The notes beneath the pieces are model-generated. The model was not told the DNA's origin. It saw only the letters and a list, made by a program, of their open reading frames with translations, and ran no database searches. The position numbers and the translations under genes are program-made. Source: Opitutus sp. GAS368 (GTDB lineage: Bacteria > Verrucomicrobiota > Verrucomicrobiia > Opitutales > Opitutaceae). From it: a stretch of DNA of 64,000 nucleotides. This document shows, in pieces, positions 28,461 through 39,092 of this stretch. The stretch covers positions 2,450,291 through 2,514,290 of the forward strand of contig NZ_LT629735.1 of assembly GCF_900104925.1 (NCBI RefSeq). The letters are read 5' to 3'. The stretch's first letter is position 1. Each line of letters begins with the position of its first letter.

Positions 28461-28961
28461 TCAGGCGGGTGGCGACGTCAGCGCCGGCCGGAAACCCGCG
28501 ATGTGGTCGAGCGCCTCGGCGATCGCGGGCACGAGCAGCGGCAGGCATTCCCCGATGGCGCGGGGCCGGCCGGGGAGATTCACGATGAGCGAGCGGCCGC
28601 GCACGCCGGCGGTGGCACGGGAGAGGATGGCCGTCGGCACCTTGGCGTAGCTTTGCAGGCGCATGATCTCGCCGAAGCCGGGCAGCTCCTTTTCCAGCAC
28701 GGCCCGGGTCGCCTCCGGGGTGATGTCGCGCGGGGCGGGGCCGGTGCCGCCGGTGGTGAGGATGAGCGGGCACTGCGCCTCGTCGGCGAGCCGGCAGAGC
28801 GCCGCTTCCAGCGCGGCGCGGTCGTCGGGGAGCAGCACGCGCGTCCATTCCAGCGGTTCGGCGAAGCAGCGCTGCGCCACCTGCTCGATCTCCGGGCCGC
28901 TCTCGTCGGCGTAGACGCCGGTGGCGGCGCGGTCGCTGAGGGTGACGCGGGCGATCCTCAT
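28461..28961 (-). CDS. mogA: molybdopterin adenylyltransferase MogA
   Basis: The 166-residue MogA/MoaB-fold protein activates molybdopterin with AMP before molybdate insertion by MoeA. '[31 protein letters not shown]' is the TGGTG pterin-binding segment, '[19 protein letters not shown]' follows, and '[13 protein letters not shown]' is the last active-site loop. The first codon overlaps the moaC stop (ATGA at 28958-28961). MoaB paralogues share this fold, but the Mo operon with moeA favours MogA. Confidence 0.9.
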   Translation of the reverse strand: MRIARVTLSDRAATGVYADESGPEIEQVAQRCFAEPLEWTRVLLPDDRAALEAALCRLADEAQCPLILTTGGTGPAPRDITPEATRAVLEKELPGFGEIMRLQSYAKVPTAILSRATAGVRGRSLIVNLPGRPRAIGECLPLLVPAIAEALDHIAGFRPALTSPPA

Positions 28962-29416
28962 TGCTTGAGCTTCTCGACGACGCGGATGCCGCCGATCGAC
29001 ATGGATTTATCCACGGCCTTGCACATGTCGTAGAGCGTGAGCGCGGCGACGGACACGGCGGTGAGCGCCTCCATTTCGACGCCGGTCGGGCCCGTGGTGC
29101 GCACGGTCGCGCGGATGGCGATGCCGTCGGCCTCGACGGTGAAACCGACGTCGACCGACGTCAGCGCGAGCGGGTGGCAAAGCGGGATGAGCGTGCTGGT
29201 GGCCTTGGCGGCCTGGATGCCGGCGACCTGCGCCACGGTCAGCACGTCGCCCTTCGGCAGCGCCTGCGCACGGAGCTGCTTGATGGTCTGCGGCGAGCAG
29301 GCCAGCCGGCCCTCCGCCACCGCGGTGCGGCGCGAGTCGGGCTTGGCGCCGACATCAACCATCCTGGCTCCGCCGGCCGCATCGAGATGGGAAAAGGCTT
29401 TGGGCTCGTGGCTCAT
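28958..29416 (-). CDS. moaC: cyclic pyranopterin monophosphate synthase MoaC
   Basis: The 152-residue enzyme converts the MoaA product to cyclic pyranopterin monophosphate. '[29 protein letters not shown]' is the family N-terminus, '[14 protein letters not shown]' carries the active-site His, and '[28 protein letters not shown]' contains the catalytic Asp-Met-Cys-Lys region. I chose the ATG at 29416, which overlaps the moeA stop (ATGA), over a TTG two codons earlier. The last bases overlap mogA in the same way. Confidence 0.96.
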   Translation of the reverse strand: MSHEPKAFSHLDAAGGARMVDVGAKPDSRRTAVAEGRLACSPQTIKQLRAQALPKGDVLTVAQVAGIQAAKATSTLIPLCHPLALTSVDVGFTVEADGIAIRATVRTTGPTGVEMEALTAVSVAALTLYDMCKAVDKSMSIGGIRVVEKLKQ

Positions 29417-30597
29417 GGACAAAGGATGAATTCGACGGCTTGACCGGACAAAAGGCTGCCCGGCGGGGTCGGCACGGGCAAGAGTGCGTTTGCGCCGACC
29501 AGGCCGCTGCTGTCGCCGGAGCTGGCGAGCGGGAGCGGGGTCACCTCATAGCCGCCGCCGGCGATGACGGCGCGGCAGGGCCAGAAGGTCTGCCGGTTGT
29601 CGGGCGGCGGCAGGCGGCCACCGGCGAGCCGGCCGGTGAGCCGGGCGGGAGCCGCCGCTGCGCCGGTCTGCAGGTGTTCGAGCAGCGGCGCGAGAAAGAG
29701 CTGGAACACCACCCAGTGGGACACCGGGTTGCCGGGCAGCACGAAGGCGAGCTGCGCGCCACGACTGGCGAACACCAGCGGTTTGCCGGGACGGAGGTTG
29801 AGCTCGTGGAAATGCAGCGTGTAGCCCAGTGCCTCAAGCAGCGGCCGGGCGAAGTCGAGGTCGCCCACGCTCGCCCCGCCGGAAATGAACAGCACGTCGT
29901 GGGCCGGCAGGGCGGCGGCGGCGGCCTGACCGGCCGCCAGCTCATCGCGCAACCCTACCTGCGCCACCAGCTCAATGCCGCCGCGGGCGAGGAGGGTGGC
30001 GATGAGCGTGGAATTGCTGTCGCGAATCTGCGCGCCGATGGGCGTCTGGTCGGGCGCGACCAGCTCGTTGCCCGTGACCAGGTGGGCGCAGCGGGGCGTG
30101 CGGGCCACCTCCGGTTGGTGGATACCGGCGGAGGCGAGGGCGGCGAGTTCCGGCGGGCCAAGCCTGGTGCCGGCCGGCACCACGATGTCGCCGCGCCGGC
30201 GGTTTTCGCCGCGCCGGCGGATGTAATCGGGGCCGTCGGGCCGCCGGACCCGGATGGAATCGCCCTCGCGCGTGATATCCTCCTGCTTTACGATGCAATC
30301 GGCCCCGGCGGGGACGGGCGCGCCGGTCAGGATGCGGATGCATTCGCCGGGACGGAGCGGGCCCGTGAAAGCCGCGCCGGCCTGCGCCGTGCCGGTCACG
30401 CGCAGCGCCTGGGTGATGTCGGCCCGGCGCAGCGCGTAGCCGTCCATGGCGGAGACGTCGAAAGGCGGTGAGTCCGCGTCCGCCCTGGCGGCCGTGCGCA
30501 GGATCCGGCCCAGCGCCTTGCCCAACGGGAGCCGGACGGTCTCGGTCGAACCGGCGTGGGCCAGGATGGCGTGCCAGGCTTCGTGGACCGGAATCAT
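29413..30597 (-). CDS. moeA: molybdopterin molybdenumtransferase MoeA
   Basis: The 394-residue protein inserts molybdate into adenylated molybdopterin. Motifs in order are '[14 protein letters not shown]' (domain I), '[20 protein letters not shown]', '[11 protein letters not shown]', '[11 protein letters not shown]', '[16 protein letters not shown]' (the MogA-like domain III active site), '[11 protein letters not shown]' and '[18 protein letters not shown]'. The C-terminal beta domain is present. The ATG overlaps the hflX stop (ATGA at 30594-30597), and the stop overlaps the moaC start, so translation along the operon is coupled. Confidence 0.96.
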   Translation of the reverse strand: MIPVHEAWHAILAHAGSTETVRLPLGKALGRILRTAARADADSPPFDVSAMDGYALRRADITQALRVTGTAQAGAAFTGPLRPGECIRILTGAPVPAGADCIVKQEDITREGDSIRVRRPDGPDYIRRRGENRRRGDIVVPAGTRLGPPELAALASAGIHQPEVARTPRCAHLVTGNELVAPDQTPIGAQIRDSNSTLIATLLARGGIELVAQVGLRDELAAGQAAAAALPAHDVLFISGGASVGDLDFARPLLEALGYTLHFHELNLRPGKPLVFASRGAQLAFVLPGNPVSHWVVFQLFLAPLLEHLQTGAAAAPARLTGRLAGGRLPPPDNRQTFWPCRAVIAGGGYEVTPLPLASSGDSSGLVGANALLPVPTPPGSLLSGQAVEFILCP

Positions 30598-31925
30598 CGA
30601 CGGGTGGCGGAGGGACGTTTCCCCGCCGGTTGCTTTTTCGGGGCGGGCTTTGGGTTGAGGATGAAGGGTGTGTAGAGGGCGGCGAATTTTTTCGGGAAAC
30701 GGCCGGTGAGGTGCGTGCCGTCGTCGAGTGACTCCTGCTGCTTCACGTGGCCGATGCCGTGGAGCTTGGCCACAAGATCGTAGCGGCTGTGCGGGATGAG
30801 CAGGTCGGCCGCCTCGGTGTCGTCGGTGGCCAGCGCCTCGCAGTGACGGAGCAGTTCGTCGAGCCCGGCGCCGGTGTGCACGCTGATGAAGAGCGCGTCG
30901 GGATGCTGGGCGCGGAGCCGGGCGAGGGTGTGCTCGTCGAGCAGATCCGTCTTGTTGAAAACGGTGAGGGTGGGGCGGTCGGCGGCGCCGAGTTCGCCGA
31001 GCACGGCCAGGGTGGTGGCGTGGTGCTGGTCGATGTTGGGGTTGGCGGCGTCGAGCAGGTGGATGAGAAAGTCGGCGACGACGACCTCCTCGAGCGTGGC
31101 CTTGAAGGCCTCGACGAGGCGGTGGGGCAGGCGGCGGATGAAGCCGACGGTGTCGGTCAGCAGCAGCGTGCGGCCGTCGGGCAGGACGAGCTGGCGGGTG
31201 GTCGGGTCGAGGGTGGCGAAGAGCTTGTCGGCCGCGAGGACCGAGGCGCCGGTGAGCTTGTTGAGGAGGGTGGACTTGCCGGCGTTGGTGTAGCCGACGA
31301 TGGCGGCGCCGGGAATGGGGGTGCGCTGGCGCTTGATGCGCTGGGTGGCGCGCTGGGAGATGACCTGGGCCAGCTCCGATTTCAGCTTGGTGATGCGGTT
31401 GCGGACGAGGCGGCGGTCCTGCTCGAGCTGGGTCTCGCCCTCGCCACCCATCTTGCCCTTGCCGCGCTGGCGGGAAAGATGGGACCAGGCGCGGGTCAGG
31501 CGGGGCAGGGAATATTCCATGCGGGCCAGGGCGACCTGCAGCACGGCCTCGCGGGTCTGGGCCCGGTCGGCGAAGATCTCGAGGATGACCTCCTGGCGGT
31601 CGATGACGGCCAGGCCGGACTCCTCCTCCCAGTTGCGCTGCTGGGCGGGCGACAGCTCCTCGTCGATCACGATGACGTCGGCGCCGTCGGCCTTGGCCCG
31701 GGCCATGAGCTCGGCAGCCTTGCCGGTGCCAATGAGGAACTTGGGCTGCTGGCGGTCGCGCAGGGTGATGAGGGTGGAGTGGGAGATCTCCAGCCCGAGG
31801 TTCTCGACGAGCTCGTTCAGCTCCGTGAGCAGCTCCGCCCCCTCGCCGGGCTTCATGTCCGGGGTCTGCACCCCGACCAGCAGGGCGCGGGTGGTGGGTC
31901 TTTTCGGATCGAGAAAATTGGACAT
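30594..31925 (-). CDS. hflX: GTPase HflX
   Basis: A 443-residue HflX protein, a GTPase that splits or rescues stalled ribosomes in stress. The N-terminal domain carries 'ISHSTLITLRDRQQPKFLIGTGKAAEL'. The coiled region has 'GKGKMGGEGETQLEQDRR', an HflX hallmark. The G domain has G1 'GYTNAGKST', G3 'DTVGFI' and G4 'NKTD'. The start is the ATG at 31925 ('MSNFLDPKRPTT'); longer upstream frames are not conserved. It is the first gene of the Mo-cofactor operon and overlaps moeA by four bases, which is odd for a ribosome factor. Confidence 0.95.
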   Translation of the reverse strand: MSNFLDPKRPTTRALLVGVQTPDMKPGEGAELLTELNELVENLGLEISHSTLITLRDRQQPKFLIGTGKAAELMARAKADGADVIVIDEELSPAQQRNWEEESGLAVIDRQEVILEIFADRAQTREAVLQVALARMEYSLPRLTRAWSHLSRQRGKGKMGGEGETQLEQDRRLVRNRITKLKSELAQVISQRATQRIKRQRTPIPGAAIVGYTNAGKSTLLNKLTGASVLAADKLFATLDPTTRQLVLPDGRTLLLTDTVGFIRRLPHRLVEAFKATLEEVVVADFLIHLLDAANPNIDQHHATTLAVLGELGAADRPTLTVFNKTDLLDEHTLARLRAQHPDALFISVHTGAGLDELLRHCEALATDDTEAADLLIPHSRYDLVAKLHGIGHVKQQESLDDGTHLTGRFPKKFAALYTPFILNPKPAPKKQPAGKRPSATRR

Positions 31926-32415
31926 GTGGTCACCTCTCAGTAGCCGCGGCCCCGGGCTAGTCAAACGAACCCGGCGGAATTCGCCGGCGCGGCATGACAC
32001 ACTCTTTGCCGGTTGCGGACTGGACACCACAGGTGGCGCGGCGCAAACTGCGGGCGTTGGTTCAACCACTTTGAACAAACCCCACTTTGCCCGCGAGGGT
32101 GGTCACGCTGGAAAAGTTGCAGAAGCATAGGGGATGTAACTCGCTTTTTCCGTGACTGCTCCCGCGGGCATTTAATTTTATCAGGTGGAACCCGGCCTCC
32201 GGACGGGTTTTCAGGAGTCGCGAATTGCAGAAACCCGTCCGGAGGCCGGGCTCCACCCAAGTAGGCGGCAGTGTCACGCCGCGGCCAGAATGGCACCGCG
32301 GGTGTGCCAAGCCGCCCAAGCGGGGCACGCGGATTGGAGCTAAACTGGCGGTCCTCAACGGGAAAATGTGCACCGGACTTGGAACGCACCCTGCGAAACG
32401 CGGGTTCTTCTATAT
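31926..32415. other. divergent intergenic region between hflX and clpB
   Basis: No credible gene lies in these 490 bp. It must hold the promoter of the hflX-Mo operon (minus) and that of clpB (plus). Its main feature is the long inverted repeat at 32185-32256, listed separately. The last bases before clpB, TATATATG, are AT-rich and place the start right after a TA run. I could not support a heat-shock promoter or a Mo-cofactor riboswitch from sequence alone. Confidence 0.6.
32185..32256. repeat. 26-bp inverted repeat with 20-nt loop
   Basis: Arm 32185-32210 and arm 32231-32256 are reverse complements with one mismatch in 26 positions. Each arm begins with GTGGA and contains CCCGGCCTCCGGACGGG. 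The 20-nt loop is unrelated. The whole could form a very stable hairpin in RNA or a cruciform in DNA. It sits between two divergent promoters, so it is not a simple gene-end terminator. No T tract follows either arm. A REP/MITE-like repeat is the likeliest identity. Confidence 0.85.
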
Positions 32416-35001
<2,586 letters not shown>

Positions 35002-35050
35002 GACCCGAAATCGGCTTGAACTCCGCAGGCCCCGGCTGGTCGAATCGGCC

Positions 35051-36364
35051 ATGAACGCGCAAATCCACGACACGCCGGGGTTGAGTGACCGGGAAGTGAA
35101 ACGCCGGCACATCGTGCTCAAGGCGCTGATCGTCGGGGTGGTGGCGGGGGTGCTGGCTTCCGCCTTCCGGATCGCCTTGGAGAAGACCGAACACTGGCGC
35201 GATCATCTGGTCGCAGTCGCGGGCGGCTGGGGCCTGCCGGCGGCGCTGGCCGTCGGCGCGATCGGGGGCGGCGTCGGCGTGTGGCTGGTGCGCCGGTTCG
35301 CGCCGCATGCCTCGGGCAGCGGCATCCCGCAGCTGAAGTCGATTCTGCTCAAGGAGGCGGAGCCGGAATGGCAGCGGCTCATCCCGCTGAAATTTCTCGG
35401 CGGCCTGTTCAGCACCGGTGGCGGTCTGACGCTCGGGCGCGAGGGCCCGACCGTGCAGATGGGCTCGGGCATCGGCCACATGGTGTCCGAGTGGTTCCAC
35501 GTGAAGATCGGCGACGGCGAGCGCCGGGCGCTGATGAGCGCGGGCGCCGGCGCGGGCCTGGGTGCAGCCTTCAACGCGCCGCTGTCGGGCCTCGTGTTCG
35601 TGCTGGAGGAGCTGCATGGCAATTTCACGCCGGTGATGTTCGTGGCCGCGTTCCTGGCGTCGGTGACGGGCGACATCGTCGCGCGGCTGCTGACGGACGA
35701 GCTGCCGGTGTTCCACCTGCCCGGCATGACCGCGCCCGGCATGGCCACACTGCCGTGGGCGGCGGTGCTCGGCGTGCTCGCCGGGGGGGTGGGGGTGCTG
35801 TTCAACCGCTGCCTGCTGGCGACGCTCGACCTGCGCGACCGCGTCATCAAGTGGCCGGCGTTCGCCGTCGGCGCCGCCGCGGGCCTGCTGGTCGGGCTCT
35901 CGGGCTGGTTGCTGCCCGGCTTGGCCGGCTCGGGCGGCCCGCTCGTGCAGCTGGCGCTGTCGGGCCGGATTGCGCTGGCGATGTTGCCCGTGTTCCTGGT
36001 GGCGCGGTTCGCGCTGACCATGGTTAGCTACAGCACCGGCGCGGCCGGCGGCATTTTTGCGCCCCTCCTGGGCATCGGAGCAATGGGCGGGCTGCTGTTT
36101 GGCGCCGGCGTGCACGGGCTGTTCGTCAACAACCCGGACCTGACGCCCGGCGTGTTCTGCGTGCTCGGCATGGGCGCGCTGTTCACGGCGATCGTGCGCG
36201 CGCCGCTGACCGGCATCGTGCTCATGATCGAGCTGACCGGCGTCTACAGCTTCATGCTGCCGCTGCTCGTGAGCTGCCTGATGGCCTACGGGGTCGCCGA
36301 AGCCATGGGCAACACGCCCATCTACGAGGCTCTGCGCCTGCGCAGCCGGCCCCAGGCGGCCTAG
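35051..36364 (+). CDS. ClC-type chloride/proton antiporter
   Basis: The 437-residue membrane protein has the ClC anion-selectivity segments 'GSGIP' (89-93), 'GREGP' (129-133) and 'GGIFAPLLGIGA'. The gating Glu131 and the inner proton glutamate (Glu187 in 'VLEELHG') are both present, and the Tyr of 'NTPIYEAL' is in place near the end. This set marks H+/Cl- exchangers rather than channels. There is no C-terminal CBS domain. The stop TAG is shared with the convergent DUF4260 gene through CTAG at 36361-36364. Confidence 0.93.
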   Translation: MNAQIHDTPGLSDREVKRRHIVLKALIVGVVAGVLASAFRIALEKTEHWRDHLVAVAGGWGLPAALAVGAIGGGVGVWLVRRFAPHASGSGIPQLKSILLKEAEPEWQRLIPLKFLGGLFSTGGGLTLGREGPTVQMGSGIGHMVSEWFHVKIGDGERRALMSAGAGAGLGAAFNAPLSGLVFVLEELHGNFTPVMFVAAFLASVTGDIVARLLTDELPVFHLPGMTAPGMATLPWAAVLGVLAGGVGVLFNRCLLATLDLRDRVIKWPAFAVGAAAGLLVGLSGWLLPGLAGSGGPLVQLALSGRIALAMLPVFLVARFALTMVSYSTGAAGGIFAPLLGIGAMGGLLFGAGVHGLFVNNPDLTPGVFCVLGMGALFTAIVRAPLTGIVLMIELTGVYSFMLPLLVSCLMAYGVAEAMGNTPIYEALRLRSRPQAA

Positions 36365-36744
36365 GCTTGGGCCGGCTTGTCGCGGCCAATTTTCCCGAGA
36401 TGCGTGAAGCGGAAGCCCGCGGGCGACTTGAGCCCGTAGCCCAGTGCCCGGTCGAAGCCGATGTGCGCGCACCAGATCAGGCCGAGGCCGAGTTCAACCC
36501 GCTGGCCGGTGAGCAATCCAAGGGCGACCATCGTGAGCGCAAACGCATAGAAGTGGGCTAGGTTGTAGGCCCAGGCGCCAACCCGGCTGCCGGCCAGGTA
36601 ACCCAGCGCCGCGAGGTCCGGGGCGAGCAGGAGGAGGGAAAACCAGAGCCAGGGCAGGTGAAAATACCGGTAGGCGGGCAGGGTGCAGAGCAGGACGGCC
36701 AACCCTTCGAGCCGCAGCCAAGTCCGGGCAAATGAAGTATCCAT
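36361..36744 (-). CDS. DUF4260 family membrane protein
   Basis: The 127-residue protein has four hydrophobic segments and the C-terminal signature 'HIGFDRALGYGLKSPAGFRFTHLGKIGR', typical of DUF4260 (YfhP-like small integral membrane proteins). No function is established for the family. It converges with the ClC gene, and the two stop codons overlap on opposite strands (CTAG). The start at 36744 is an ATG, with a REP-like hairpin 40 bp upstream. Confidence 0.85.
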   Translation of the reverse strand: MDTSFARTWLRLEGLAVLLCTLPAYRYFHLPWLWFSLLLLAPDLAALGYLAGSRVGAWAYNLAHFYAFALTMVALGLLTGQRVELGLGLIWCAHIGFDRALGYGLKSPAGFRFTHLGKIGRDKPAQA

Positions 36745-36783
36745 GGGCGAAGGTTGGCGAGCGGTGGGCCTGGCGGCGACAGA

Positions 36784-36817
36784 TTATTGTCGCGGGGTAA
36801 ACCCGCTCCTACAATAA
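36784..36817. repeat. REP-like two-tier hairpin
   Basis: The outer arms TTATTGT (36784-36790) and ACAATAA (36811-36817) enclose inner arms GCGGG (36792-36796) and CCCGC (36802-36806) around GTAAA. Read on the minus strand it includes TGTAGGAGCGGGTTTACC, which resembles the GTAGGAGC-type REP sequences of other bacteria. A related GTAGGAGC hairpin lies at 61411-61432. It sits 10 bp before the psd start, so it would also fall in that gene's leader. Confidence 0.65.
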
Positions 36818-36826
36818 ACAGCGCGC

Positions 36827-37726
36827 ATGCCCGCCGAGCCCATCCGCTATTTCCACCGCACCAAGCGGGTCGTTGAGACCGAGGAGATCTATGGCGGCGA
36901 CTGGCTGCGCTGGACGTATGAGACGGGCCCGGGCCGGTTCGCGCTCAATGCCCTGGTGAAACGGGCGGTCGTCTCGCGCTATTACGGCTGGAAGATGTCG
37001 CAGCGCGGCAGCGCCCACCGCGTGCTGCCGTTTATCGTGGATTACGACCTCGACGTGGATGAGTTCGCGAAGAAGCCGTATGCCTTCAAGACCTTCAACG
37101 AGTTCTTCTACCGGGCGCTGAAGCCCGGCGCGCGGCCCATTGCCCCGGGCGACAATGTGGCCGTGCTGCCGGCGGACGGCCGGCACCTCGCGTTCCAGAA
37201 CGTGGACGGCGCGGAGGGCTTTTATGCGAAGGGCCAGCGCTTCGACCTGAAGTCGTTTCTCGGCAGCGAGGAACTCGGGCGCGAGTTTGCCGGTGGCTCG
37301 TTGCTCATCTCGCGGCTGTGTCCCGTGGACTATCACCGTTTCCATTTTTCCGTGGCCGGCACGCCGGGCGAAGCGCGGCTCATCAACGGCTGGCTGTATT
37401 CCGTGTCGCCCATCGCGCTGCGGCAGAACCTGGCCTACCTGTGGGAAAACAAGCGCATGATCACGCTCGTCGAGTCGCCGGTCTTCGGCCGCGTGGCCGT
37501 CTGTGAGATCGGCGCCACCATGGTCGGCACCATCCAGCAGCTGTATGTGCCCGGCCGGGCGGTGCCCAAGGGCGAGGAGAAGGGCCTGTTCAAGTTCGGC
37601 GGCTCGTGCGTCGTGACGATTTTCCAGCCCGGTCGGATCAAGTTCGATGCCGACCTCGTGAAACACAGTGCCGATGGCCTCGAGGTCTACGCGCGCATGG
37701 GCGAGTCGCTGGGCGTGGCGGGCTGA
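36827..37726 (+). CDS. psd: phosphatidylserine decarboxylase proenzyme
   Basis: The 299-residue enzyme makes phosphatidylethanolamine at the membrane and forms its pyruvoyl group by self-cleavage. The cleavage site is Gly259-Ser260 in 'FKFGGSCVV', a GGS form of the more common LGST. 'LPADGRH' (Asp117) and 'CPVDYHRFHF' (His170) supply the other catalytic residues, and 'TFNEFFYRALKPGARPI' is the family N-terminal block. The length fits the larger (type II) forms. The ATG at 36827 is the first in frame. Confidence 0.93.
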   Translation: MPAEPIRYFHRTKRVVETEEIYGGDWLRWTYETGPGRFALNALVKRAVVSRYYGWKMSQRGSAHRVLPFIVDYDLDVDEFAKKPYAFKTFNEFFYRALKPGARPIAPGDNVAVLPADGRHLAFQNVDGAEGFYAKGQRFDLKSFLGSEELGREFAGGSLLISRLCPVDYHRFHFSVAGTPGEARLINGWLYSVSPIALRQNLAYLWENKRMITLVESPVFGRVAVCEIGATMVGTIQQLYVPGRAVPKGEEKGLFKFGGSCVVTIFQPGRIKFDADLVKHSADGLEVYARMGESLGVAG

Positions 37727-37737
37727 GCAAGGCCTTT

Positions 37738-37856
37738 ACCACGGATTGCACGGATTAACACGGATAGGTAACCCCAACCTGTCATTCTGAACGCAGCGAA
37801 GAATCCAGTGGAGCGGACTTCGCTCCGCACGGTCGCGTTCATTTCACTGGATCCTT
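37738..37856. repeat. left half of long palindromic intergenic repeat split by IS110
   Basis: Two repeat blocks lie here: 37738-37766 (ACCACGGATT, then CACGGATT and CACGGATA) and 37780-37810 (TGTCATTCTGAACGCAGCG onward). The second block continues into nested stems: ATCCAGTG (37803-37810) with CACTGGAT (37845-37852), and GGAGCG (37810-37815) with CGCTCC (37821-37826). The mirror images of both blocks lie right of the IS element at 39093-39158. Both are widespread-looking intergenic repeat types rather than parts of the transposon. Confidence 0.8.
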
Positions 37857-37984
37857 GTATGTCTTGGGCGATGAAAGTTGAAAAGGGTTTGGCCCGAGCC
37901 GGGCTCCGAGAATGGGCCCGATGGCTCGTCGGAGGAGGCCGGCTTGGGCTGGGTTGCCAAGTCAGTCCGGGTGGATTGACTGGA

Positions 37985-38157
37985 GGCCGCCCACCAGGGC
38001 GTTCGCCGTGCAGGCCGCACGGTGGACGGCAAGACCGACAGATCGCTGGATCCTTGGGCCCTCGAGCCCGTAGTGAAGCCGGGTCGCGGTCTTGTGCCTG
38101 GTCAAACCTCGAACCGCTGAAAGAGTCATGAACTCGTATTACAAGGTAGAGTCGACC
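37985..38157 (+). ncRNA. candidate IS110 bridge RNA
   Basis: The target loop is closed by CAAGACCG (38030-38037) with CGGTCTTG (38087-38094). Inside, the left guide CTGGATCCTT (38046-38055) equals the left target (37847-37856). Then come a GGGC/GCCC hairpin (38056-38069) and the right guide GTAGTGAAG (38070-38078), which pairs with the right target CTTCGCTGC over 9 positions, two of them G-T. The donor loop is closed by GGTC (38100-38103) with GACC (38154-38157) and CTC with GAG. Its left guide ACCGCTG (38113-38119) equals the element's right end (39086-39092). Its right guide TACAAG (38140-38145) is the reverse complement of the left end CTTGTA. The 5' limit is uncertain; CCGTGC/GCACGG (about 38006-38022) may be the 5' stem-loop. 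Confidence 0.78.
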
Positions 38158-39084
38158 GAACCTGTGCGGTACGTCAGCTTGGATATCTCCAAGGCGCGCC
38201 TGGACTACACCATTGCCGGCCAGAAGTGCCGGCAGGTCCCGAACACGGCAGCGGGCATTGCCACGCTGATCACCCTCGTCCAGCCGCTGCCGGGAGTGCG
38301 CGTGGTATGCGAAGCGACGGGCGGGTATGAACGCCGGTTGCTGGAGCAGCTGCACCAAGCGAGCGTACCGGTCTGCCGCTTGCAGCCCGGGCGGGTGCGT
38401 AACTTCGCCCGGGCGGAGGGCACGCTGGCCAAAACCGACAAGATTGATGTGGGGCTGATCTATCGCTACGCTTGCGCCATGCATCCCCGCGTGGAGAAGC
38501 CGCCGCTGCCCGAGGTAACCGCGTTGCGCGAGCTGCTGGATTATCGCCGGCAGCTGGTAGATCAAGGCACGCAAACGGCCAACCGGCTGGAAACAGCAGG
38601 CCCGACCTTGCAGGCCTTGCTGCAGGCGCAACGCGAGCAACAAGCCGCCGCCCTGGCCAAGGCCGACGAGTTGGTGGCGCAGCAGGTGCGGGCGCATCCC
38701 GCCCTGCGGGCCAAGGCAGAGCGGATGCAGCAGTTGCAAGGGGTCGGTCCGGTGCTGGCGACGACGCTGTTGGCGTACCTGCCGGAACTGGGCGAAGAGG
38801 ACGACAAGCGCATCGCCGCCTTGGTCGGAGTGGCCCCGCATGCCCACGACAGCGGCGAAACCTCCCGGCCGCGCCATGCCCGCGGTGGCCGCGTGGAGGT
38901 CCGCAACGTCCTGTACATGGCCGCAGTCAGTGCCTCCCAGCACAACCCGGTCCTGTCGCTGTTCTATCAGCGACTCCAGGCCGCCGGCAAACCCGCCAAC
39001 GTCTGCCTGCTCGCCGTCATGCGCAAAATGATTGTCGTGCTCAACCGCATGCTCAAAGACCCACACTTTACCCTTGTCGGCTGA
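38128..39084 (+). CDS. IS110-family transposase (bridge-RNA-type recombinase)
   Basis: The 318-residue protein has the IS110 layout. The N-terminal RuvC-like DEDD domain carries Asp19 ('SLDISKARLDY'), Glu62 ('CEATGGYE'), and Asp104 and Asp107 ('AKTDKIDVGLI'). A coiled middle follows (about 140-200), then the C-terminal Tnp domain beginning 'LQGVGPVLATTLLAYLPE' with the likely catalytic Ser242 in 'HDSGETSRPRH' and 'GGRVEVRNVLYMAAVSAS'. All residues known to matter are present, so it looks active. The ATG at 38128 lies within the donor loop of the candidate bridge RNA. Confidence 0.93.
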   Translation: MNSYYKVESTEPVRYVSLDISKARLDYTIAGQKCRQVPNTAAGIATLITLVQPLPGVRVVCEATGGYERRLLEQLHQASVPVCRLQPGRVRNFARAEGTLAKTDKIDVGLIYRYACAMHPRVEKPPLPEVTALRELLDYRRQLVDQGTQTANRLETAGPTLQALLQAQREQQAAALAKADELVAQQVRAHPALRAKAERMQQLQGVGPVLATTLLAYLPELGEEDDKRIAALVGVAPHAHDSGETSRPRHARGGRVEVRNVLYMAAVSASQHNPVLSLFYQRLQAAGKPANVCLLAVMRKMIVVLNRMLKDPHFTLVG

Positions 39085-39092
39085 CACCGCTG

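Larger units (their letters stand above)
37854..39092 (+). mobile_element. IS110-family insertion sequence with inferred ends
   Basis: Ends are inferred from the interrupted palindrome. Left chromosome ends CTGGATCCTT (37847-37856), right chromosome resumes CTTCGCTGC (39093-39101). Removing the bases between restores a continuous repeat arm complementary to 37780-37810. CTT is present at both junctions, in line with the short core exchange of IS110 elements, so the unit is 1239 bp (37854-39092 or shifted by up to 3). There are no terminal inverted repeats, as normal for IS110. The long left non-coding end (about 270 nt) and very short right end match the subgroup whose bridge RNA is encoded upstream of the transposase. 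Confidence 0.8.

Noticed and set aside
31926-32184. Mo-cofactor riboswitch before hflX
   Set aside because: The location is tempting because of the operon, but I could not recognise the conserved core of that riboswitch by eye.
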